Of a stretch of DNA of 64,000 nt, positions 31,904 through 43,395 are shown piece by piece. Location of the stretch: positions 59,616,501 through 59,680,500 of the forward strand of contig CM075347.1 of the NCBI GenBank assembly GCA_037693485.1, read 5' to 3'. A program made the translations under genes and the position numbers. Numbering within the stretch: position 1 is the stretch's first letter; the number at the start of each line of letters is the position of its first letter. Source of the stretch: Kitagawia praeruptora (taxonomy: Eukaryota; Streptophyta; Magnoliopsida; Apiales; Apiaceae). The notes under the pieces were generated by a model. The model was not told the origin of the DNA and ran no database searches. It saw only the letters and a program-made list of their open reading frames with translations.

Positions 31904-34900
31904 TTAACGCATACCTATTTCATTAAATAAGTGAGGATATTTTGATCTCATCATTTCTTCAGGTTCCCAAGTTGCTTCTTCTACTGCATGATTTCGCCAA
32001 ACTACTTTCACAAGAGGTATTATCTTATTTCTCAAAATTTGCTCACGACGATCTACTATTTCAACGGGAAGCTCTTCATACTGCATATTCTCCTGGAGTT
32101 CTATCGGCTCATATTCTATAATATGGGATGGATCTATAACATACTTCCTTAGGTATGACACATGGAACACGTTGTGAATACGACTCAAGTTTGGTGGTAA
32201 TGCTAACTCATATGCTACCTCCCCAACTCGTCTAAGAATCTCAAATGGTCCAATATAACGCGGACTCAACTTTCCTTTCTTCCCAAATCTCATAACACCC
32301 TTCCATGGTGAAACCTTAAGAAATACAAAATCTCCCTCCTTAAATGTCACATCACGACGATCCGTATCTGCGTAACTCTTTTGTCTGCTTTGGGCCGCTA
32401 AAATTCTCTTCTGTATCAATTTAACTTTCTCCGCAGTCACCCGAATCAACTCTGGCCCTAACAATCTTCTTTCACCAACTTCATCCCAACATAATGGGGT
32501 TCTACATCGACGCCCGTATAAAGCTTCATATGGAGCCATTCCAATTGTCGCTTGATGACTGTTGTTATATGCAAATTCTACTAAGGGTAGATGTTCCTCC
32601 CAACTTCCTTTAAATTCTAATACACAAGCTCGTAACATATCTTCTAAAATCTGAATTGTACGTTCTGACTGCCCATCTGTCTGAGGGTGAAATGCCGTAC
32701 TCATACTTAACTTAGTGCCCAATTCTTGTTGAAAACTATTCCAAAATCTTGATGTAAATCTCGGATCTCTATCTGATACAATTGAAACAGGCACTCCATG
32801 TAATCTAACAATTTCTTGAATGTATAACTTTGCCAACTTCTCTAATGGTGATGCTTCAGATATAGCCAAAAAATGTGCACTTTTTGTTAGTCTATCCACG
32901 ACAACCCAAATAACATCATTCCCTCTCTGTGTTCTTGGCAAGCCTAGTACAAAATCCATGGTAATATGTTCCCATTTCCATTCAGGAATAGGCAGCGGTT
33001 GTAACAATCCTCCAGGCCTTTGGTGTTCTGCTTTCACTTGTTGACAAACTAAACATCTTCCCACCCATTCTGCAATCTCTCTTTTCATCTTAGGCCACCA
33101 ATAATGTTGCCTCAAATCTTTATACATCTTCGTAGATCCAGGATGTACCGAAAAAGGTGACGAATGAGCGTTAGACAAAATTTCTTTCTTAATCTCTATA
33201 TCAGATGGTACAAATATCCTATCACGAAACCTCACGACGTCATCATTTCCTTTCCTAAAATCTTTCTTTCCTAGTTCTGAATTAGAACTATTCCAAATTT
33301 CCTTTAAGCATTTATCTTGCCTCTGACTTACCTTTATTCTCTCTAACAACATTGGTCTGACCTCGATTTGATTCAACAAGCTCTCATTCCTTCCATGCCT
33401 AACCAATTTAATACCAAGTCTTTCTAATTCCTTAAGATTGGTCGATTCTACTATAACACTCGAACAAGTCCCAACTTCCTTCCTACTTAGCGCATCAGCC
33501 ACCACATTTGCCTTACCCGGATGATATAAAATCTCACAATCATAATCTTTCAATAATTCTAACCACCTTCTCTGTCTCATATTTAAATCTTTCTGTGAGA
33601 AAATATACTTTAAGCTTTGATGGTCAGTAAAAATCTTACACTTCTCTCCGTACAAATAATGTCTCCAAATCTTAAGCGCAAAAACTACTGCCGCTAATTC
33701 TAAATCGTGGGTGGGGTAGTTCCTCTCATGATTCCTCAATTGTCGAGATGCATAAGCAATTACCTTCCCTCGTTGCATTAGAACACACCCTAAACCCTTC
33801 CTTGATGCGTCACTATAAATCACAAAATCTTCAGTTCCATCTGGTAATCCAAGTACTGGAGCAGACGTTAATCTCTTCTTCAATTCAATAAAACTTTGCT
33901 CACACTCGTCCGTCCAAACAAACTTAACGTCTTTTCTTGTAAGATTCGTCAATGACCCCGCTATCTTAGAGAAATCTTGAACAAACTTCCTATAATATCC
34001 AGCCAAACCTAAGAAACTTCGGATTTCTGTCACGGTCTTTGGTCTTTCCCAATTCATAATCACCTCAATCTTTGCAGGGTCAACTGTAATTCCTTCCTCT
34101 GAAACTACATGTCCAAGAAAGCTTACTCTCCTTAACCAAAATTCACATTTCGAAAACTTGGCATACAACTTTTCTTCCCTCAAGGTCCGTAATACTATTC
34201 TCAAATGTTCCTCATGTTCCTTTTCACTCCTCGAGTATATAAGAATATCATCAATGAATACGATTACAAATTTATCCAAATAATTCCTAAACACTCGATT
34301 CATCAAATCCATAAACACCGCCGGTGCGTTCGTCACTCCAAACGGCATTACTACAAACTCATAATGGCCATATCGAGTCCTAAATGCCGTCAAGGGAATA
34401 CTCTCTTTCTTTACTTTTAACTGATGATAACCTGAGCGCAAATCAATCTTCGAAAAATAGGTAGCTCCTTGCAGTTGATCAAAAAGGTCATCTATTCGTG
34501 GTAATGGATATTTATTCTTCACTGTCAGCTTATTTAGCTCTCTATAATCAATACATAATCTTAGGGAACCATCCTTCTTTTTCACAAACAACACTGGTGC
34601 TCCCCAAGAAGAAACGCTCGGCCTAATAAACTTTTTATCCAATAATTCTTGTAACTGGACCTTAAGTTCGGCTAATTCTGTTGGTGCCATTCTATAAGGT
34701 GTTCTTGATACTGGTTGGGCTTCTGGAATCAATTCAATACCAAACTCCACTTCTCTTTCGGGTGGTAACCCTGGTAGCTCATCGGGAAAGACATCCAAAA
34801 ACTCTCTAACTACAAGTATATCCTCGGCTTTAGCTTTAACTTCTTCCTCCCCAATCACGTACGCAAGAAAACCCTCACATCCTTTTCTTAACATCTTACA

Positions 34901-36457
34901 AGCCTTCAAGACCGACATCATAATATTTGGCTTTTCTGACCTATCTCCTTTAAGGTGTACTTTCTTCTTGTTCGGTGTAATCAAATGTATTCGTTTCTTA
35001 CTGCAATCTAAATTAGCCTTATATCTTGTCAACCAATCCATTCCTAAAATCACCCCAAAGTCTCGTAATTCTAAAGGTAGTAAGTCCACCAGAAAGGTTT
35101 GACCACTAATCACTAAGGGACAATCTCTGTAAATTTTATCTACGAATAAATTTCTACCATTTGGAAGTTTCACTAACAATCCATCATCTAGACTTTGAAC
35201 AGGCATAGCTAGCTTATTCACATATTTCAAATCCACAAAGGAATGGGTCGATCCCGAATCAAATAAAGCATGAACATTTTGGGAACAAAGTTGAAGCGTA
35301 CCTGACACCACATCATGAGAATTTTCAGCGTCTTGGGTTGTCATTGCATAGGTTCTAGCTACTGCCCTGGGTGCTGGTTGTTGGGGAGTTCCTATTACAG
35401 CAGTCTTATTCCCTTTAGTTTCAGCTTCCGTCTTGACTTTCTTTTGAGTGCAATCCCTCGCTAGATGACCTTGTCTTCCGCAATTATAACACGATATATG
35501 ACCCTTCTCTCCACAGTTATAACACAACCCATCAGCTCGATAACAAATGTCACCACCATGCTTTCTTCCACATTTCTTACACTCGGGTGTTGCCGTCCTC
35601 CTATCATTTTCACGAAAATCCTCCTTCTTTCTCACTTGAAATTTCTTATTATCTTGCTTATATCCTGATTTAACACTCGATTCTGTCTCTCTTCCTCTCT
35701 TTTTACTGTTAAAGAACTGAGTGCGAGCTTCATACTCTCTCTCTGCAATCCTAGCTTTTCCAACCAACTTGTCAAATTGCTCCAACTCCAACAAAGATAC
35801 TCTCTCCCTAATTTGAGGCTTCAGTCCCTCTTGAAACCTCTGACATTTCCTAGCTTCAGTATTAACCTGATGAGGAGCAAACCTAGAAAGTTCTAAGAAT
35901 CTTGAAAGGTACTCCGACACAGACATCCCTTCCTGCTTTAATCCTAGAAACTTCATCTCCATCTCGTTCTTCATACACGTAGGAAAATATTTCTCAAAGA
36001 ACAACTCCTTAAACCTTGTCCAAGTCATTTTAGAGCAATCCTCTGTCTGTTTAACCGTATCCCACCAAAATACAGCTTCCCCCCTTAATGAGTGTGCTGC
36101 GAATTTTACCTTTTGTTCATCCAAACATTCAGAAATCTCTATCACCTTCTCCATTTCTTTAATCCATGTATTCGCAACATGTGGATCTAAATCTCCTTTA
36201 AAGGTAGGGGGATCTGCGTCCTTAAAAGTCTTGTAAGTACACCTTCGCTTATTCTCACCCTCTCGTTCTAGATTTTCTACATGCTCCCGACCATCTACAC
36301 GTTCAGCATTCACCTCAGGAGCATTCACATGTGCTTGCACTTCAACTACACTCTTCAATATGTTTTTCATTTCTGCCAAAACCAATAGCATCTCAGGACT
36401 AATCTGCACACTCGATCCATTTCCACTAGAATTCTCGTCAACCATCTTTACCTTCAA
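31904..36457 (-). CDS. Gyp-G complete gag-pol polyprotein, 1517 aa
   Basis: A single unbroken frame encodes all functions of a chromovirus. Gag (Retrotrans_gag) lies at about 80-200. The zinc-binding region near 300-336 has two close knuckles (CYNCGEKGH... and CYNCGRQGHLARDC). The protease has LFDSGSTHSFVD near 399. RT has the FIDDILIYS box near 735, RNase H has IYSDASRKG near 877 and DHQSLKYIF, and integrase has its HHCC zinc domain near 1104-1140 and catalytic residues in TMDFVLGLP, VSDRDPRF and GQSERTIQ. The C-terminus (VFHVSYLRKYVIDPSHI ... VKVVWRNHAVEEATWEPEEMM) is the chromodomain-like tail of Tekay/Del elements and may target integration to heterochromatin. The start ATG is the first one, about 200 bases after the primer site. 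No damage is visible, so this may be an active donor. Confidence 0.95.
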   Translation of the reverse strand: MKVKMVDENSSGNGSSVQISPEMLLVLAEMKNILKSVVEVQAHVNAPEVNAERVDGREHVENLEREGENKRRCTYKTFKDADPPTFKGDLDPHVANTWIKEMEKVIEISECLDEQKVKFAAHSLRGEAVFWWDTVKQTEDCSKMTWTRFKELFFEKYFPTCMKNEMEMKFLGLKQEGMSVSEYLSRFLELSRFAPHQVNTEARKCQRFQEGLKPQIRERVSLLELEQFDKLVGKARIAEREYEARTQFFNSKKRGRETESSVKSGYKQDNKKFQVRKKEDFRENDRRTATPECKKCGRKHGGDICYRADGLCYNCGEKGHISCYNCGRQGHLARDCTQKKVKTEAETKGNKTAVIGTPQQPAPRAVARTYAMTTQDAENSHDVVSGTLQLCSQNVHALFDSGSTHSFVDLKYVNKLAMPVQSLDDGLLVKLPNGRNLFVDKIYRDCPLVISGQTFLVDLLPLELRDFGVILGMDWLTRYKANLDCSKKRIHLITPNKKKVHLKGDRSEKPNIMMSVLKACKMLRKGCEGFLAYVIGEEEVKAKAEDILVVREFLDVFPDELPGLPPEREVEFGIELIPEAQPVSRTPYRMAPTELAELKVQLQELLDKKFIRPSVSSWGAPVLFVKKKDGSLRLCIDYRELNKLTVKNKYPLPRIDDLFDQLQGATYFSKIDLRSGYHQLKVKKESIPLTAFRTRYGHYEFVVMPFGVTNAPAVFMDLMNRVFRNYLDKFVIVFIDDILIYSRSEKEHEEHLRIVLRTLREEKLYAKFSKCEFWLRRVSFLGHVVSEEGITVDPAKIEVIMNWERPKTVTEIRSFLGLAGYYRKFVQDFSKIAGSLTNLTRKDVKFVWTDECEQSFIELKKRLTSAPVLGLPDGTEDFVIYSDASRKGLGCVLMQRGKVIAYASRQLRNHERNYPTHDLELAAVVFALKIWRHYLYGEKCKIFTDHQSLKYIFSQKDLNMRQRRWLELLKDYDCEILYHPGKANVVADALSRKEVGTCSSVIVESTNLKELERLGIKLVRHGRNESLLNQIEVRPMLLERIKVSQRQDKCLKEIWNSSNSELGKKDFRKGNDDVVRFRDRIFVPSDIEIKKEILSNAHSSPFSVHPGSTKMYKDLRQHYWWPKMKREIAEWVGRCLVCQQVKAEHQRPGGLLQPLPIPEWKWEHITMDFVLGLPRTQRGNDVIWVVVDRLTKSAHFLAISEASPLEKLAKLYIQEIVRLHGVPVSIVSDRDPRFTSRFWNSFQQELGTKLSMSTAFHPQTDGQSERTIQILEDMLRACVLEFKGSWEEHLPLVEFAYNNSHQATIGMAPYEALYGRRCRTPLCWDEVGERRLLGPELIRVTAEKVKLIQKRILAAQSRQKSYADTDRRDVTFKEGDFVFLKVSPWKGVMRFGKKGKLSPRYIGPFEILRRVGEVAYELALPPNLSRIHNVFHVSYLRKYVIDPSHIIEYEPIELQENMQYEELPVEIVDRREQILRNKIIPLVKVVWRNHAVEEATWEPEEMMRSKYPHLFNEIGMR

Positions 36458-36657
36458 TTAAACACATACTATTAATTCTATATCATTTTAAATTCATATC
36501 ATAAAGATATGTCACAACAATAATTATCACACACGACACATGTAATACATCCTATCTTCCTTACATTCACAAATTTGTCTACGAGTCTCCTAGATGTTCT
36601 CGGACCCCTAGATCTCTATATCGGGATCCTATTTTCCACGTTCTCTCCTATTTCTAA

Positions 36658-36674
36658 CCTTATCTCTGATACCA
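36658..36674 (-). other. primer binding site of Gyp-G (initiator Met tRNA)
   Basis: On the minus strand TGGTATCAGAGATAAGG follows the LTR end GTCACA after two bases. It fits the 3' end of initiator Met tRNA. Confidence 0.88.
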
Positions 36675-36676
36675 CC

Positions 36677-39600
36677 TGTGACGCCCCCGATCCCGGAATT
36701 GACCTCATAACCCGACCCGGGGACGCCAACCAAACCAAACATCATTATAAATATATGCTTACACAAACTATATTTAATTAATAACCAAAAGGAGTTACAA
36801 CAAAGTCTAGTCTTATGATAAAAGTTTACAACATATTACACGCTTATAATTAACTTCAACATAGGTCTATTACAAAAGCATTCTTCTTAGAGTTCTACAT
36901 ACTTCTTATCTAACTTCGATAGTTACTTCATCACAGTCTTATCTTTTCCCGAACTTCCCTCGCCAAAATTCTTCCCTGTGGAAGGTAATGACATAAAAGG
37001 GTGAGCTCATAGAGCCCAGCAAGCATATATCATACTATTTAACTGAGGTTTAAAGAACAAGTAACTATGCTCATCAAAACAGATAAGTTTTCACATAATT
37101 TGAAAATGAGTATTCATACATGATAAATTCACAAGTTCTACCAATGGGGATCCCGGCCAGCTAAACAATTGGTTTAGCTTTACTTCCAATTTGGAAGCAT
37201 CATCATCAATTCACAATATCAATGTAAAAATACTCAATTTTCATCAACAAATCAAACGTTCATCGATATTTCAAAGCAATTTTATAAAGCAGTATAATAC
37301 GGTATATACTTACCTCGAATCGCTTCTATTCTTAACTTCTCTTTCTTTTTTTTTTCTTCTCCGAATAAGTCCCAATATTATCAAATTCGTTCTCTAAAAA
37401 TGTTCCCTAAAAATATTATCCCAAAAATTTACACTAACATTATTCACATATTATCTATGTTATTACTAATTATTAAATAAATTAAATCCAAATAAAATAA
37501 ATAGAAGGTTTGAGGACTTACAGTTAGAGTCGTAAGCTTTACTCCTACTTTCCTAATATAGACACTAACAATACATTTATACAAGGAAAGGGAAACAAAA
37601 TTTCTCTTCCTACTCGATGTGGTACAAGCACAGCAAAGTGAAGAAAAATGAAAGACTAGTGCCCTGCTTAACACCAATGTCATACATCCTACTCTTTTTC
37701 CTCTTAATTTAATATTAACGGTAGTAATTCCTTCCTATTTATCCCAACATGTTTCACTTTCTGTTTTCAATGTGGGAGAAAATAAGATTAGGGAAATAAA
37801 ACGTACTCAAGCAAATCCATAAACGTGGCCTTCACCGTCCTCCTTCTCTATATTTCCCTTTTAAATGTATTAAGGTTCAGCTCCTCTACATATACTCTCT
37901 CATTTCCCCTTGGGTTATCAATGTGGTACTATGCCAATTTCAGGTTTCATATGCTAGCTGGTTATCCCACATCGAGAATTCTTTGACATAGTAATTTCTC
38001 ACACACTATATATACTTGACTTGGTTAGAAAGCCTTAAGTTATAATCCACATCCTCTTGTGCTAATTGAGTGAAAGTCTAAGGATTTCACAATAGCCATA
38101 AATGGAAGTCAAGGTAAATTTTAAAACCAAACTTGGAGTGCAAAAATAAGCCGCAAAGTTTCTTGCAACTCGTTGTTTCAAAATATTCTAGTGAATAAAA
38201 GATGAATCCAAGCAAAGTCAATTTCTTACTGGGGTGGAGTATGAACTCTTAAGTTTTATTCACCCTCATCCCACATCGAGGGATTTTAGAAAGAAATCTC
38301 TTCTAAGCTCTATATATTAAGCGGATTTGGTCACTACAATGAGTTAACTAAATACCTTGGTTTTAACTAAGGTTTTCTCTTTGTCCCACATCGATGAGTT
38401 CTTAGGTGGAACCTCTTCCAAGTTCTATATATGCTTGAAAGGATTGTTATTTTAACGCAAAATGGGTTCAACACTTTCATTGGCTTCACTTAGGAGCTTA
38501 ATATTTTTGAAATTCGAACTAAATACTACATGTCATCTAATTGACAACGATAAGCAATAACTTCAAGTTGTCTCCCATTAAACCATTAAAGGGTTATAGC
38601 ATTCAAGTACTGCACCTCCCACATCGAGACTTTTATAGTAACCGTGATCATAACTTCTTTATAAGTTGGACAAGTATGAGGGGGACTAAAGGGTGGAAAT
38701 TTATAAACTACCCTCTTGGCATCCTTTGGAACCTACGTTAACATGTGTGATCTGTTCATACCTTAAATTAACTCAAAATCTTGCATCTTGTAAGTTAGTG
38801 AAAATCTGAATGTAAGATGAGTACTTTTAGACTGATTTAACTTGTCCCACATCGAAATGGTTTGGGAGTGAACCCCTCACATGCCCTATATAAATCTAGT
38901 TGGGTTTTTCTACTTACATCCTTCAATAAGGTTAATAACGTTCACCTTGGCTTCCCTTGAGAGGCCTAAAAATCATATTCTTAAAATTAAATGTAAAATG
39001 GATCAAGTACAAAGTTGACTTATGTAAGCTTCTAAATTTACAGCAAATCAATTTAAGTAACATGTTGGTTTTACTAGGAAATATAAATGTAGGTAGACAA
39101 GTGAGTATTTCTAGTTTAGCAACTTTGTCCCACATCGAGAGTGTATAAGACTGGTTCCCTACCCTTCCCTATATAAGTGACCTTAAGCACTAAATTTATT
39201 CTCAAGGGAATTATTTCACTTGTCCCACATCGATGGGGTGGAGTGAAAAGGTTACATCCCACAACTATAAATATGATTAGTGGCTTGCCTATTTGGTTGA
39301 GCTTAAGTCATTTTATTGGGCTGATTCACGTTGGCCACATAAATAGTTCAAAATTTATTTATTTTTTCCTTTCCCTTGTGGGCCTTGATGCATCTGCTCG
39401 GCCCACTCCCCTTAGTCAAACTTTATGAGCTTGGATGCATTTGCTAGGCCCATACTCTAGTCCAATCTTATGGGAACATTGATACATTGATGTAGACCAA
39501 TCCTAGTCAATTTTTTTTTTTTTTAATTGGAGCTTCGATATGCCGAAGCAAACCAATGAAGGAAAATAAATAAACCTATTTTAGTTAGTATTTTTATTAA

Positions 39601-39681
39601 ACCTATATTTGTAAAAACAACAAAAACACATAAATTATAATAATTAATATTATTCAAATAAAACTAAGTTGGGATATTACA
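36677..39681 (-). repeat. 5' LTR of Gyp-G (shared by the complete and the partial unit), 3005 bp
   Basis: This copy matches 28858-31861. I noticed C/T differences at 30337/38156 and 30627/38446 and one extra T in the poly(T) run near 39511. It lies between the complete internal region and the partial pol, so it is both the 5' LTR of one unit and the 3' LTR of the other. Confidence 0.93.
37965..39273 (+). promoter_or_regulatory. second copy of the seven-module USE/TATA array
   Basis: All seven TCCCACATCG motifs and their TATA boxes recur at 37965, 38269, 38384, 38617, 38845, 39128 and 39223 with unchanged spacing, as part of the duplicated LTR. Confidence 0.68.
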
Positions 39682-39723
39682 TCCTTCCCCCCTTAAAGAA
39701 ATTTCGTCCTCGAAATTCGGAAA

Positions 39724-42108
39724 TTAACGCATACCTATTTCATTAAATAAGTGAGGATATTTTGATCTCATCATTTCTTCAGGTTCCCAAGTTGCTTCTT
39801 CTACTGCATGATTTCGCCAAACTACTTTCACAAGAGGTATTATCTTATTTCTCAAAATTTGCTCACGACGATCTACTATTTCAACGGGAAGCTCTTCATA
39901 CTGCATATTCTCCTGGAGTTCTATCGGCTCATATTCTATAATATGGGATGGATCTATAACATACTTCCTTAGGTATGACACATGGAACACGTTGTGAATA
40001 CGACTCAAGTTTGGTGGTAATGCTAACTCATATGCTACCTCCCCAACTCGTCTAAGAATCTCAAATGGTCCAATATAACGCGGACTCAACTTTCCTTTCT
40101 TCCCAAATCTCATAACACCCTTCCATGGTGAAACCTTAAGAAATACAAAATCTCCCTCCTTAAATGTCACATCACGACGATCCGTATCTGCGTAACTCTT
40201 TTGTCTGCTTTGGGCCGCTAAAATTCTCTTCTGTATCAATTTAACTTTCTCCGCAGTCACCCGAATCAACTCTGGCCCTAACAATCTTCTTTCACCAACT
40301 TCATCCCAACATAATGGGGTTCTACATCGACGCCCGTATAAAGCTTCATATGGAGCCATTCCAATTGTCGCTTGATGACTGTTGTTATATGCAAATTCTA
40401 CTAAGGGTAGATGTTCCTCCCAACTTCCTTTAAATTCTAATACACAAGCTCGTAACATATCTTCTAAAATCTGAATTGTACGTTCTGACTGCCCATCTGT
40501 CTGAGGGTGAAATGCCGTACTCATACTTAACTTAGTGCCCAATTCTTGTTGAAAACTATTCCAAAATCTTGATGTAAATCTCGGATCTCTATCTGATACA
40601 ATTGAAACAGGCACTCCATGTAATCTAACAATTTCTTGAATGTATAACTTTGCCAACTTCTCTAATGGTGATGCTTCAGATATAGCCAAAAAATGTGCAC
40701 TTTTTGTTAGTCTATCCACGACAACCCAAATAACATCATTCCCTCTCTGTGTTCTTGGCAAGCCTAGTACAAAATCCATGGTAATATGTTCCCATTTCCA
40801 TTCAGGAATAGGCAGCGGTTGTAACAATCCTCCAGGCCTTTGGTGTTCTGCTTTCACTTGTTGACAAACTAAACATCTTCCCACCCATTCTGCAATCTCT
40901 CTTTTCATCTTAGGCCACCAATAATGTTGCCTCAAATCTTTATACATCTTCGTAGATCCAGGATGTACCGAAAAAGGTGACGAATGAGCGTTAGACAAAA
41001 TTTCTTTCTTAATCTCTATATCAGATGGTACAAATATCCTATCACGAAACCTCACGACGTCATCATTTCCTTTCCTAAAATCTTTCTTTCCTAGTTCTGA
41101 ATTAGAACTATTCCAAATTTCCTTTAAGCATTTATCTTGCCTCTGACTTACCTTTATTCTCTCTAACAACATTGGTCTGACCTCGATTTGATTCAACAAG
41201 CTCTCATTCCTTCCATGCCTAACCAATTTAATACCAAGTCTTTCTAATTCCTTAAGATTGGTCGATTCTACTATAACACTCGAACAAGTCCCAACTTCCT
41301 TCCTACTTAGCGCATCAGCCACCACATTTGCCTTACCCGGATGATATAAAATCTCACAATCATAATCTTTCAATAATTCTAACCACCTTCTCTGTCTCAT
41401 ATTTAAATCTTTCTGTGAGAAAATATACTTTAAGCTTTGATGGTCAGTAAAAATCTTACACTTCTCTCCGTACAAATAATGTCTCCAAATCTTAAGCGCA
41501 AAAACTACTGCCGCTAATTCTAAATCGTGGGTGGGGTAGTTCCTCTCATGATTCCTCAATTGTCGAGATGCATAAGCAATTACCTTCCCTCGTTGCATTA
41601 GAACACACCCTAAACCCTTCCTTGATGCGTCACTATAAATCACAAAATCTTCAGTTCCATCTGGTAATCCAAGTACTGGAGCAGACGTTAATCTCTTCTT
41701 CAATTCAATAAAACTTTGCTCACACTCGTCCGTCCAAACAAACTTAACGTCTTTTCTTGTAAGATTCGTCAATGACCCCGCTATCTTAGAGAAATCTTGA
41801 ACAAACTTCCTATAATATCCAGCCAAACCTAAGAAACTTCGGATTTCTGTCACGGTCTTTGGTCTTTCCCAATTCATAATCACCTCAATCTTTGCAGGGT
41901 CAACTGTAATTCCTTCCTCTGAAACTACATGTCCAAGAAAGCTTACTCTCCTTAACCAAAATTCACATTTCGAAAACTTGGCATACAACTTTTCTTCCCT
42001 CAAGGTCCGTAATACTATTCTCAAATGTTCCTCATGTTCCTTTTCACTCCTCGAGTATATAAGAATATCATCAATGAATACGATTACAAATTTATCCAAA
42101 TAATTCCT
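39724..42108 (-). pseudogene. Gyp-G partial pol (second unit), truncated inside RT
   Basis: The frame is identical in sequence to the C-terminal 795 residues of the complete polyprotein, from just before the FVIVFIDDILIYS box of RT to the chromodomain-like end. At 42108 homology stops and the sequence passes into the first 15 bases of the host solo LTR. The Met codon that opens the frame is supplied by that flanking DNA and is not native. Gag, protease and the N-terminal half of RT are missing, so it cannot act alone. Confidence 0.9.
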
Positions 42109-42123
42109 TTCCATTTTCTAACA
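42109..42123 (-). repeat. first 15 bases of the Copia solo LTR (piece right of Gyp-G)
   Basis: On the minus strand TGTTAGAAAATGGAA matches the start of the Copia-B LTR (TGTTAGAAAATGAAA). It is followed on the plus strand by the AGTTT duplication. Confidence 0.8.
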
Positions 42124-42128
42124 AGTTT

Positions 42129-42370
42129 TGGTATATATTCAGCCCACCCATAACTTGAAGTTATGGGTGTTTGAGTCACTTCCGTAACTTAAAGTTTTGG
42201 GTGGAATAATTTATATAAGTATATTATGTAAAATAGATAAAATAATGGATAGGGATTGAATTTGAGGAGAGTTATTGAAATGAAAAAATAATTTTGTATT
42301 TTAACTAATTAAGAGCTATTTTAATAATATTATTTTTAAGGAGTATGCTAAGTAATTGTTGGAGTTGCTC
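42129..42370. mobile_element. PIF/Harbinger-like element, right piece
   Basis: It ends TTGTTGGAGTTGCTC, the inverted copy of 27185-27199, followed by TAA. A 25-bp perfect palindrome with 12-base arms (42145-42169) shares the core ACTTSAAGT with the palindrome at 27464-27482. Confidence 0.75.
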
Positions 42371-42373
42371 TAA

Positions 42374-43134
42374 GTTAACTCATCCAAAACTAGAACCGGT
42401 CCTTCCTATCTTTAATGCCTGAATTTCTAATTCATCTCTACTAGGGTGAATAGCACAACGGGCATGTCAAGTCATTTAGCTAGGTGCCTCTTTAATATTT
42501 GATAAATCATTTTACTAACTTTTTATGATTATTTTAATAGTAATAATATATGATTAATAAATATAACTTTAAATTTATAAAATGTCCTAATACTTTTATA
42601 ATTAAGCATTCTAAAATGAGTCAAAATATATATTTCTCATACAATTATAATTTTTTCTTTTAACATTCATCAATTAGATTTTTAATTTCTTTCTATGGTG
42701 TCATTTAACAAAAAGCGTGCCCAGTGATATGCCCCTCAACACTTTCATGCCAGTACCCTAATGTTTAGGCTCTACTCATATTCAGATTCGAAATGAAACC
42801 GACCCGAAAGTATTATCCAAATTCGAAACTTACGTTCATATCACATCCACAACCACACGGAGTGGTAGTGGAGTACTATTATAAGCAGACAAGGATCAGA
42901 AAACCCTTACATTCATAAAAGTAAATGAAAAAGCAAAGGCAGCAGTGAAGAGTCTTCAGTCTTCACTGAATCACTGAAGAACCTGCGAGTGATTGATCCA
43001 ACACAACACAAACTTTAACACGAATGTACAGTGAGCTCGAGTTAAATATACTGTACACTACTATTGTCCTACTAGTATTACTCTTTCTACTAGTTAAATA
43101 TATTTCCCTGTACTGTCAGCCTTTTTGTCCCTGT
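42374..43134. other. non-coding interval without recognised features
   Basis: I see no supported gene. A short inverted repeat (CAGTGAAGA/TCTTCACTG) lies near 42943-42968. A TATA-like TATTATAAG near 42877 is not followed by a recognisable coding exon. Confidence 0.5.
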
Positions 43135-43142
43135 CTAAAGAC

Positions 43143-43387
43143 TGTGGTTCTAAAAATTCCCGATTTAGCCGATTAATCCTCTGTAAGGTAACGAACCGAT
43201 TCGATTTTTGAAATTCGATTAATTCCGTGAATTTATTTAAAATGATATGTTTAATTGCAAATTAGACTAATATATTAAATATTAATATAATATCCGATTA
43301 ATCCTTTCGATTAATCCCCGATTACCCGATTAATCTTAAATCAGTACCTCAATCGATTTATACCGATTACCGATTTTTACAACCATG
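43143..43387. mobile_element. hAT-type MITE, 245 bp
   Basis: The ends TGTGGTTCTAAAAAT and, inverted, CATGGTTGTAAAAAT form an imperfect terminal inverted repeat. An exact 8-bp duplication CTAAAGAC flanks it (43135-43142 and 43388-43395). The interior is rich in CCGATTAATC, as in known plant hAT MITEs. No coding capacity. Confidence 0.85.
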
Positions 43388-43395
43388 CTAAAGAC

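Larger units (their letters stand above)
28858..42108 (-). mobile_element. Gyp-G, Tekay/Del-like chromovirus Gypsy with tandem, truncated structure
   Basis: On the minus strand the order is partial pol (42108-39682), LTR (39681-36677), primer site, complete gag-pol, polypurine tract, LTR (31861-28858). The segment 28858-34288 recurs as 36677-42108 with only two substitutions and one poly(T) length change noticed. One full internal region and a second partial one thus share LTRs. This could come from unequal recombination between LTRs followed by a deletion that removed the outer end and a few bases of the host LTR; an assembly artefact must also be excluded. No target duplication can be checked at 42108. 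The host is the Copia solo LTR. Confidence 0.9.

Noticed and set aside
34205..34420. Plus-strand frames within Gyp-G pol (also 32820-33044 and 35465-35668)
   Set aside because: They are shadows of the minus-strand polyprotein.
42860..43030. 5' region of a host gene with TATA box
   Set aside because: No coding exon with recognisable protein follows within the next kilobase, only AT-rich DNA and a hAT MITE.
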